NCBI RefSeq assembly: GCF_001186125.1 | Contig: NW_014039633.1 | Coordinates: forward strand, 6,737 to 30,699 | Length of the DNA: 23,963 nucleotides | Direction of reading: 5' to 3' | Origin: Sphaeroforma arctica JP610 | Taxonomy: Eukaryota > Opisthokonta > Ichthyosporea > Ichthyophonida | Shown: positions 10,691 to 18,117 of the stretch, piece by piece | How positions within the stretch are numbered: the first letter of the stretch is position 1 | Layout: each line of letters opens with the position of its first letter | Translations under genes and position numbers: made by a program | Notes under the pieces: generated by a model | What the model was told of the DNA's origin: nothing | What the model saw: the letters and a program-made list of their open reading frames with translations, nothing else | Databases searched by the model: none

Positions 10691-11318
10691 TCTGGACCCT
10701 CCACGAACACCTTGGATCTTTTCTCCAGCATGTTGAAGAACCACCGTACCCTCACCCGTCCCTGACACATCAACAGATGTTCCCCATACCCCGGCTAATC
10801 ACGCTGTTGAAGTACTACTTCCAAATATCGGTTCAAACCAAATCATCGCGCTTGTTGGTTCCGACTATGATACTTCCGATCCAGGCCAGCCAACACATAC
10901 CGAATTCATCCGTGGTCTGGTGCGGCATTGGCTTACCCCCATCCTCGCTTCTCGGCCGGATTATGACGGATATCCTGGTCCTTCTCGGTATTTCGTACTC
11001 TGCACTAACCCATTCCGTGGCACTACACGGCGCAGACCCGATCCGTACCACAGAGGTGGGTACTCTACTTAGTAGGTCATCAAGCGAATATATGGAACAT
11101 TCGGTAGTAACAATGATTTGTCAACACCGGCCCGGATTGACTCAGCACATATCTTCCATTGTCGACTCACTTGGCCCAAGCTTCAAACGGGAATTTACTG
11201 ATCACTTCTTCCCATCAATCTTTCCTGAACCACTACAGCGACTATGAGAGCCATACCATATGTTCATACATTGTATCATACATACTTGCCATTTTTGAAA
11301 TAAATAATATTATCGACT
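10690..11318 (+). mobile_element. LINE 3' fragment inserted in Gypsy RNase H
   Basis: About 0.6 kb on the + strand interrupts the Gypsy RNase H region. Its last 115 bases share the tail found at 8934-9019 and 14112-14202, ending TTTTTGAAATAAATAATATTATC. A + frame contains DVPHTPANHAVEVLLPNIG and IALVGSDYDTSDPGQPTH, followed by an arginine-rich FRGTTRRRPDPYH stretch, and looks like a protein C-terminus, but I do not recognise it. The left boundary is approximate; it lies somewhere in 10660-10760. Confidence 0.6.
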
Positions 11319-12308
11319 AAATAATTGTATATATCTAGGTTTGTTATCTATAACCTGATACAATACTCCTCCTAAGGCTAAGTCGGAGGCGTCCGTTGCT
11401 ATTTCTAACGGCACGCCATCGACTGGTCCTTGTACAACAGGGGCTTGTTGGACTGCGTGATTGAGCGCTTTAAATGCGTCATCACACTCTTTAGTCCACA
11501 AGTCTCCTAGTTTGCCTTTATGGCATCTTAAGTGTCCAAAAGGTTTAAGGTAGTCGGCTAAGTGTGGTACTCCATCTGAAAAGAAGTTTACAAACCCACA
11601 CATGCTGTTAACATCTCTTCCTGTAGTTGGTGTTCGCCAATCCAACAGGTGTGCTACCTTACCGGGGTCGATTTTAATACCTTCCCCAGATATATGGTAG
11701 CCTAAGAGCTGTATTTCGCTTATTGCGAAGTGGCATTTCTTCTCGTTAATCTTGAAGTTTTGCTCATTGAGTCTCTTAAGGACTCGTCTGACTATTGCGG
11801 CGTGTTCGCCTGTAGTCTTCGAAAAGATGACTATGTCATCTATATAGACTTGCACGTTTGGCATGTCTGCAAACATTTCTTTCATTACTTGTTGGAAGAA
11901 TGCTGGTAGAGAGTGTAACCCGAAAGGTGCACCTCTGAACCGGTATTGTTTGCCTTTCCACGTAAAGTTAAAGTATTTACGGTGGGGTTCATATACCTGC
12001 ATTTGATGGTGTCCTTGTGTAAGGTCTATAGTTGTAAACACTGTAGCACCTTCCATCCTTCGCAGTAGCTCGTTAATACGAAGTAAGTGAAAGCTATGAG
12101 TCGGCAATAATTTATTTATTGGACTCATATCTAAACATACTTTGACTTTCTTAAACGATCCGTCAGAGTTATGTTGGCCTACGGCTAGCAGTGCCAAGTT
12201 AACTGGCGTTTGTTGATAGTTAATTTCTGTCACACCATCTGCTAGCCATTTCTCAACTTGTTCTTTTACNNNNNNNNNNNNNNNNNNNNAAAGTGGAATT
12301 TTGCCCAA
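11310..12308 (-). pseudogene. Gypsy reverse transcriptase region (fossil)
   Basis: Canonical Ty3/Gypsy reverse transcriptase blocks are visible: VCLDMSPINKLL, TIDLTQGHHQM, FRGAPFGLHSLPAFFQQ, the catalytic centre VYIDDIVIFSK, and LLGYHISGEGIKIDP. These are followed by the start of RNase H (IATDASDLALGGVLYQ). It contains an assembly gap at 12270-12289. Confidence 0.92.
12270..12289. other. Assembly gap (20 N)
   Basis: Twenty undetermined bases lie in the upstream part of the reverse transcriptase region. The run may stand for an unknown length. Confidence 1.
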
Positions 12309-12318
12309 TCTGTGATCT

Positions 12319-12750
12319 TTATTTTCTTATTAACAAAATCAGATTCATGATTTTGTCCGCAAAGTCAGGTATTAATGCCTTGACTGTGTCTGACGGGGGC
12401 TTATATGGATTCAGACAGTTATCGTCTGATTGATCCTCTAATGGATCTATGTTAGTTGGTAGACCAGTTACGGTTTTACCTAGAGTGAGTAAATCACTCA
12501 TTCCGACTATAATGTCGTACTTCTGTGACATCTTTACTATCACAGCTTGAGTTGATACTCCTATCATCGGCCTGGGAGATTTTAACATCTGTGGCCATGG
12601 TATCACACTTAGCAGTTTTATCATCAGCTAAAATGAGATGAGTTGTTTAATTTCTCCTTTCGATATCTTTCATTAATGCAAAGCGATCGGATATACATGA
12701 TATTTCGGAACCAGGATCAATCAACGCAAGGATTTTATTTCCATTGCAAT
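12319..12750 (-). pseudogene. Gypsy protease-like region (fossil)
   Basis: An aspartic-protease-like active-site motif (ILALIDPGSEISCIS) lies around 12690-12740, and its usual distal partner (YDIIVGMSDLLTLG) around 12480-12520, both on the - strand just upstream of the reverse transcriptase. Spacing and order suit a retropepsin. Confidence 0.65.
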
Positions 12751-12834
12751 ATACAGGGATTATTACACGCTCATCTAAAGATTCGTTGTATTGTCTGTGT
12801 AATGATTGTACCTGATAGTACCGTCACTCCAACT

Positions 12835-13250
12835 TAATGTTGGGCTTTCGGTCACAAGACTTAGTGTGATAACCATTGGTCTTCTCACACTTGTCACACT
12901 TAGTAAAAAAGTGTGTACAGGTGGATGCATGTCTACCATTCCAATAACCGTAAAGGGTTAACTGGTATATGTCATATTCACACTGGGCGTCGGCACATTT
13001 CTTAATATCCTTAAATGGAGATTACATGTCCTTCGCTCCTGCGCGTGCCCGTTTATTGGGTCGCGTAAATAAAGTGGATTCGCGAGCACGTGTATGTTTG
13101 GGTCTCTCGTTTAAGGTCTGCCTGGATACGTACCCGTGATCGGTGAGCTCCCGCGGCTTCTTAACAGCCGCTTTTCCCTTCGATGTTACTCGATGTGCGG
13201 GAAAAAGAGTAGATACAGTATCATAAAACTGTTCCCATGTAAGTCGGCAT
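12835..13250 (-). pseudogene. Gypsy gag zinc-knuckle region (fossil)
   Basis: On the - strand 12840-12930 reads FTKCDKCEKTNGYHTKSCDRK, a Cys-Cys-His-Cys zinc knuckle with CX2CX6HX3C spacing, followed by KPNIK. This is expected at the end of Gag, next to protease. Upstream, to the terminal repeat, the sequence is basic in several frames but no capsid region can be recognised. Confidence 0.55.
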
Positions 13251-13289
13251 AGATGAAACTTTGTTTCATGTCCCTTGTTTCGAGCCTCG

Positions 13290-13492
13290 CTCTATTCTGG
13301 GGCGAATCCGAGAGACTCATAAAATCATATCTTTAGAGAATAAAGAAGAAGAAAAAAGAAAAATACTCTTGACGTCCTTAGTTATTGTGTTAGCCAATAA
13401 CTTGCCACTATCAAGAATTACCGACTTAGCCTTCATCAGACTGGCGCATCTGGTTGGCTGATCGGAGGATCAACTAGGTAACGTTAATAGTC
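13290..13492 (-). repeat. Terminal direct repeat (putative LTR), high-coordinate copy
   Basis: Nearly identical to 8243-8433 apart from a few substitutions and a longer A/G-rich tract. In the direction of transcription of the fossil this is the 5' copy. Confidence 0.75.
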
Positions 13493-13740
13493 CCTAGAAA
13501 CCTATATTCGGTTGAGCCATCTCGCTACCAAAGTATTCAGATATAGATAAAATTTGAATGTAAATAAAGTTATATTAATAGAACTATACCAACTCTTTAT
13601 GTTTGGTATTTTACCGAGGCCTTTTAATGGCCTCATTCAAATATCTGATATGTTAAATGGAAAAGATATTAATTAATAAAACCATTAAAACCATTTTAGG
13701 AAACTTAAGTTCCTCGTGCTATTAAGAGCACATTTAGGAA
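13493..13740. other. Spacer between Gypsy and LINE copies
   Basis: AT-rich sequence without a gene. It contains the palindrome AGGCCTTTTAATGGCCT at 13617-13633. A 26-base stretch at 13693-13718 resembles 13731-13756 (both TTAGGAAACTTRAGTTC), a short imperfect tandem duplication next to the LINE copy. Confidence 0.5.
13719..13740. repeat. LINE target-site duplication, left
   Basis: CTATTAAGAGCACATTTAGG and two further bases; the partner is at 14204-14225, with two mismatches. Confidence 0.75.
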
Positions 13741-14203
13741 ACTTGAGTTCTTCGCAGCCTCCTGACAGCGCACCCAAAGAAAGACGATGCAGATATCACC
13801 TCCCCCGCCGACTTCCGCCCCATCACGCTTACGAAAATAGTCAGACGCATCTTTGAAAAGTGCTTTCTTAATCTGATTACGAGCCATCCCGGCTCTGCTA
13901 CCCATGCTACCCAAGCTGGCTTCAAATCACGGTACTCCTGTCATACCCAAGCACTTCCCGCCATGGAATCTGAGACACAGTCAGAAGAGGAGTGGAACGA
14001 TGCCTGTCTGGACATAACCAAGGCATACGACAAGGTCGTTCTCCCACGCCTATGGGTACTGTCACGCTGGAATGCCTGAAAACTGGATCAACTGCCTCCG
14101 CGCGCTGTTTGGGAGGGTCCCTACAGCGACTATAAGAGCCATACCATATGTTCATACATTGTATCATATATACTTGCCATTTTTGAAATAAATATTATTA
14201 TCC
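13741..14203 (+). mobile_element. Internally deleted LINE copy with target duplications
   Basis: The left part, about 13770-14070, encodes the N-terminal half of a non-LTR reverse transcriptase. It shows PKKDDADITSPADFRPITLT, then QAGFKSRYSCHTQA, then CLDITKAYDKVVLPRLW, matching the RT blocks RPI, QxGF and DxxKAYD. A one-base frameshift follows at about 14071, after which GMPENWINCLRALFG continues in another frame. At about 14112 the sequence jumps to the family's 3' tail, so the catalytic FADD half and C-terminus are missing. Direct repeats at 13719-13740 and 14204-14225 match at 20 of 22 positions and are convincing target-site duplications. The copy is dead but not ancient. The clade is unclear; the motifs fit the broad Jockey/I/CR1 assemblage. 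Confidence 0.8.
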
Positions 14204-14225
14204 CTATTAAGAGTACGTTTAGGAA
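14204..14225. repeat. LINE target-site duplication, right
   Basis: CTATTAAGAGTACGTTTAGG and two further bases, directly after the LINE tail. Confidence 0.75.
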
Positions 14226-14294
14226 TTTGCGTACTGCTTACGAGTATGTTTATAACACAGAGTATATTGTGGAGGCCCGGCTTGTTGCAGTGCA

Positions 14295-14426
14295 GACAAC
14301 ACCCACATGCACACAGCATGTGCAGGCGATACACAGGCGCATACAGCACGTGCTGACGGCACAGACGCACATACAGAACATGATGAGGATGGAACCTCAG
14401 ACACACAACAGCACATGCTGAAGTAA
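14295..14426 (+). CDS. Ten-residue repeat protein segment, right part
   Basis: Open for 43 codons and read as NTHMHTACAG, DTQAHTARAD, GTDAHTEHDE, then DGTSDTQQHMLK and a stop. The first two units are almost base-for-base the third and fourth units at 7951-8010. The repeat period is again 30 bases, on the same strand. The segment therefore probably belongs to the same coding region as the left part, now separated by the Gypsy and LINE insertions. The role of the repeat is unknown. Confidence 0.4.
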   Translation, partial: DNTHMHTACAGDTQAHTARADGTDAHTEHDEDGTSDTQQHMLK

Positions 14427-14494
14427 CACCCGCACATGCAGCACATACACATACCTTATAAAGGTACCAACCAGTTGACCTAAGTTCTACACTT

Positions 14495-14782
14495 TTGCCA
14501 TTCGATGTGAACATTGTGAACTTAGCACAAACACCGTCACACTTAACATTACATCCTCACAACGCTTCACCGGATGGCATACAGCTGACAGTGCATAATG
14601 TAGCTCCAGCCTCCGGATCATCAGCCCAAACTAATCAACAATACGACACTCAAACAGAATTTGACTTAGGATTGGACTTGGGTTTAGACAGCGAGACTCC
14701 GGACACAACAACACACACACATGCACATGAAACACTTGCACGCGCACACGTCATATCTAACTCATCAATGCAACATGCCTGA
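14495..14782 (+). CDS. Low-complexity fragment of the host element
   Basis: A 95-codon frame runs MPFDVNIVNLAQTP through a serine/glutamine stretch to the acidic EFDLGLDLGLDSETPD and then HTHAHETLARAH, which echoes the histidine/threonine repeat upstream. Composition, strand and position between the repeat segment and the transposase suggest a piece of the same composite element's coding region, for instance the acidic N-terminal region common in piggyBac proteins. No family is recognised. Confidence 0.3.
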   Translation: MPFDVNIVNLAQTPSHLTLHPHNASPDGIQLTVHNVAPASGSSAQTNQQYDTQTEFDLGLDLGLDSETPDTTTHTHAHETLARAHVISNSSMQHA

Positions 14783-14899
14783 CAGCCACTTATCACTTCA
14801 TCAAGCTTATTAAGCGCGGTCAGGCCTTTCAATCTTACAGACAGTGGACATGTCATGCTAGATACGCTTCTCACACAGACACCTAATATCAGATCGACA

Positions 14900-15510
14900 T
14901 CGATTTATAGAAATACTGCCTCCGGTCAGTCTAAAATATTGAGATCAAATGAGATAACGCATTGGTTTTTATTTGTTTTTAAAATAATTTAATACAAGTT
15001 CTTTTTCCAAAATTTACAAAGTGTTCTAAATTCACTTTGATGGCTCCAATAGCCTGAGTATTTGGTATACCTCATTTACTTGGACCTATTTGAGACGATA
15101 GTTAGATGTAGGAAGTTATAAACTAAATTTTATAATCTCTGAACTACTATTTACAGGTTTTGGTCTTCCCGCCAATCTCCAAAATCCAATAAGTCTTTTC
15201 TTCTTTTTTTTAACTTTTCTTCAGATGGAACTTTATTTATATTAGCTAATGTACTAACATGAGTTATTTTCTTATGTATATCTACAAGTTAGACATGTGG
15301 TCATGAACACTTAGTACTTCCAGTGAAAATTATTCAATAAAGAAAAGCTAGAGGTGTCCTGCGTGATCGAGCATACCAAGGCTCTTACCAAGAGGCAGTC
15401 CTGATTATTCTTACACAAGCTACCACTGCTAAATCCTAACTGACTTAGTTTATATAACATAGTTTAAAACATAGAAATATCCATCGAAGTTTACAAATTG
15501 ATGTCCATGG
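14900..15510. other. AT-rich stretch with a - strand coding-like fragment
   Basis: On the - strand 15151-15288 is open for 45 codons, reading DIHKKITHVSTLANINKV and then a lysine/arginine-rich KKRRKDLLDFGDWREDQNL before a stop. TCTAAC-TTGTAG immediately upstream and CATCTAAC-CAAATAG downstream look like branch-site/acceptor pairs. No complete gene can be built. It may be a fragment of another inserted element or a captured exon. Confidence 0.3.
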
Positions 15511-15511
15511 G

Positions 15512-17178
15512 ATGGTTTGGAAGTGGAAGTCTATTGATGAGGATGCCAGTCCAGTCGAGAGACTGGACTGGAAGGTCATCGCCAACAACTATTCCGGCCT
15601 ATGGATGGGATAGCGCGTGATGCGCTCTCTTACTTTTACTTCATGTTTCCTCTTGGTCACTTAGAAAAAATGTTCGTATTGACAAACGTAACACTCCCCA
15701 CGAGCAAAGACATGCAGTACGCTGATCTTTTAACACCAGGAGAGCTCCTCAATTGGTTCGGTGTGTGTGTTCAGTTCTGTATCATCAATTTCGGCTCCCG
15801 GGCGGACTGTTGGCAGAAACAGGCATATGCACACGAGATGCATCCCCCATATAATTTTGGATGCTTCATGGAGCGTCGCCGATTCGATGCTATTTTCCAA
15901 CATCTCCAATTTGCGGCGACAACAACTGACACACTAAACCCAAACAGTCAAGACCACCGCTGGTCTCCTGTGAAAGGGTTTGTAGACGCTATCAATGATC
16001 ACAAGGATCCCACAATAACCGCCAGCAGCAACATTTGCGTGGATGAAAGTATGAGCCGATGGACGGCATTGGAGGCCAGTGGCTCAATGGGGGCCTGCCC
16101 CATTACGTGTCTATTGATCGGAAGCCGGATTCTGGCTGTAAGATTTGGACTACTTGCTGCGGGAAGGGTCACTTTTTATTAAAGTTGGGGCTTAGGCAAT
16201 CGGCAGACACCAGCGAGAGAGAACATGAAGCTGACTATCAACATGGTGTAGCGACAACCCTGTGTTTGGTACAGAAGTAGTGTGGCAGCGGTAGTACTAA
16301 CTATGGTGATAGCTGATTTGCTAGCTATCGCACGGCCGCTACGTTGTGTGAAAAAGGGTTGCATTTTAAGGGCGTCATTACGACCGCCACTAAGATGTTT
16401 CCCATAAAGGTTCTATTCTGCGAAGAACTGACTGGAGAGGGACATTGGTCCTCCATGGCGACCACAGATTTAGATAATAACCAGTATATTGCATTGGTTA
16501 GGTCTGATAAAAATAGAAAGTATTTCATCAGCACTCACAGTGCTACTAAGCCGGGTAGCACCATCTCTCGTAAGAGAGTGAGAAATGACGGCAACACAAT
16601 TGCAGCTAAAGAAGTGCGTTGCCAACAGCCCCAGTTAGTAGAACAGTATTCTACATACAACGATATCATCGATAGACATAATAGACACAGGCAGGATACA
16701 CTCAATCTTGAGAAAAAACTCGAGGTTAGAACCTAGCACAAACGCGTTGGTACTTCTTTCCTGGATATGTACATTGTTGATGCTTTTTTTGTTGTACAAA
16801 GGGACTCGCACATCTAGGACAAAACAGGTTGATCAACGAAACTACTATATGATGTTATCAAAAGAATTAATGAACAATAACTATGAGGCGCGTGTTACAC
16901 GTTCAGTTAAAGCCGCAATTACAATCTGTCCAGAAGTAACTACTTCTGGGGTAGGCACACATGCAACTCCCATCAAAGAAATGAAACGAGAAAGGCGAAA
17001 GAATAAGTATGGGGAGGTTGTAGAAGGTTTGCGTGCTAATCGGAAGTACTGCAAGTACAGTGGATGTTGGAAGAAGAAATGCCGTACTGGGGATGAATGT
17101 AGTGCGTGTGGTTTGGGTGTACACAAGGCCTGCTTCATGGCACACCTCCGGGAATCACATCCCCGCGACGAGGATTGA
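15512..17178 (+). pseudogene. Degenerate piggyBac transposase (DDE_Tnp_1_7)
   Basis: The core begins with ALSYFYFMFPLGHLEKMFVLTN, then PGELLNWFGV and FQHLQFAA, as in piggyBac transposases. The three catalytic aspartates appear in ICVDESMSRW (about 16041), NYGDS (about 16310) and YNDIIDRHNRHRQ (about 16670). GLPHYVSIDRKPDSGCKIW and HFKGVITTATKMFP are further family blocks. The C-terminus has a cysteine-rich finger, KYCKYSGCWKKKC with DECSACGLGVHKACF. Frame changes occur near 15600, 16060 and 16720, and in-frame stops lie at 16278 (TAG) and 16314 (TGA, where a tryptophan codon is expected). The gene is therefore inactive. It sits inside the right inverted end of the composite element and is in the same orientation as the repeat segments upstream. 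Confidence 0.88.
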
Positions 17179-17390
17179 TCTACACTTACACATCATGCAT
17201 ATATGTGTGCATGTATACGCAATTACAATAGTAAAAGAAGTTAATTTTTTAATAGATTCAGAAAAACCCAGATTTTAAAATTTACAGTGATTGATTGGAG
17301 TTGACTAAATTATTTTGGTTTAATTGGCTCAAAATACGTCACTTTTTTTTCAAAAATAATCGTATGTAAAAACTTATCAAAATTCGATTT

Positions 17391-17447
17391 CGCCCATTAG
17401 GGCTAAATATAGCGCCCAATAGGGCGGGAGGGGCGGAAGGATAGACA
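17391..17447. repeat. Right inverted end with GCCC/GGGC palindromes
   Basis: Read from the outside inward it is AGTGTCTATCCTTCC, followed by the palindromes GCCCTATTGGGC and GCCCTAATGGGC. It mirrors the left end at 7056-7111 in both the terminal bases and the style of subterminal hairpins. Confidence 0.5.
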
Positions 17448-17448
17448 C

Positions 17449-18117
17449 TAGAGAGACTAGCTCGAGAGAGAGGGAGAATCAGAATATCAGATATAAAAGT
17501 ATTTTAACTTTTAAAACGTAGATAAATCTTATTTGTTTTTGTTTTGTGGTAAGACCCAAGGTTCAAAGTTCAAACTTTAAAGTTCAAACGTTCATTCGTT
17601 CAAACTTCAAACCTTCAAAGTTCAAACCTAATGTAGAACTTTAAGAGTAGTATCACGATTCTGAATATAAAACCACCCAATAGAAACCTTATATATAGTC
17701 AATAAGAGCGGAGAATTCAAAATACATACCTGTCTCGGACTCTCGGCCTCTCGCGGGCACGGCTCTCGCGCGGACATATTGAATTTTTTATTTTATTTTT
17801 TGTGTCGATTGATCGTGGCGCAGGTATTTCACTAATTTTATTTTATTTTGTATTTTTGTATTACAATTAATTTTAATATTAATGTTGTATTCTGATGGAA
17901 ATGGGCTGCATAATGTAACAGAATCGGTCGTTTTGTAGTATTATCCACATATCGCTACTGAATGGCAGAGTTTTACTGAAAACTAAACGAACGTTATAGG
18001 TACAAGCCATTACTTACAAACAGTAAGTGGGACGGATACTCTGGAGGTAGCAGTTCTAGTTAGGCCTTTTAAGTTTACACGACAAACATATCTGGGGTCA
18101 AAAGACAGTATACTACC
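17449..18117. other. Spacer and promoter region of the adaptor gene
   Basis: It contains a GA-rich stretch, a cluster of GTTCAAA/TTCAAAC repeats in both orientations (17566-17627), a CTCTCG-rich patch (17734-17775) and T-rich DNA. The 5' leader of the downstream gene should lie in the last 100-200 bases. No clear TATA box is seen. Confidence 0.45.
17566..17627. repeat. GTTCAAA repeat cluster
   Basis: About eight copies of TTCAAA with AAAGTTCAAAC and GTTCAAACTTCAAACC variants within 60 bases. It lies about 490 bases upstream of the adaptor start codon. Confidence 0.7.

Larger units (their letters stand above)
8243..13492 (-). mobile_element. Ty3/Gypsy LTR retrotransposon fossil
   Basis: Two direct repeats of about 190-200 bases (8243-8433 and 13290-13492) bound a - strand pol region. 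Reading from high to low coordinates it contains a zinc-knuckle region, an aspartic-protease-like region, reverse transcriptase with a YIDD centre, RNase H, a DIRS-like domain, and a DDE integrase with an HHCC finger. The domain order with integrase last is that of the Ty3/Gypsy group. The terminal repeats are nearly identical by eye apart from an indel in an A-rich tract, which suggests a fairly young insertion. The copy is broken, with several interruptions, including two LINE-derived insertions and one assembly gap. Confidence 0.85.
7052..17448 (+). mobile_element. Composite piggyBac-type element with nested insertions
   Basis: Matching inverted ends AGTGTCTATCCT lie at 7056-7067 and, reversed, at 17436-17447. 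Both are followed inward by GCCC-N4-GGGC palindromes. An 11-base direct repeat TAGAGAGACTA flanks the pair at 7041-7051 and 17449-17459, although four extra bases separate the left copy from the inverted repeat. Inside, in order, are a reading frame at 7307, a ten-residue repeat segment, a Ty3/Gypsy fossil, a LINE piece, more of the ten-residue repeat, and a piggyBac transposase. The simplest reading is one old DNA transposon later split by retroelements. Canonical piggyBac elements end at TTAA, which I do not see here, so the outer boundaries are tentative. Confidence 0.45.

Noticed and set aside
7041-17459. Polinton/Maverick-type element, suggested by a possible 6-base AGACTA duplication and long inverted ends
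   Set aside because: No DNA polymerase B, capsid, packaging ATPase or protease of that group is visible, and the only integrase belongs to the Gypsy fossil.
17566-17627. AGGTTCAAAGTTCA-like pattern resembling nuclear-receptor half-sites
   Set aside because: It is one of many overlapping TTCAAA repeats, and nothing suggests a nuclear receptor in this organism.
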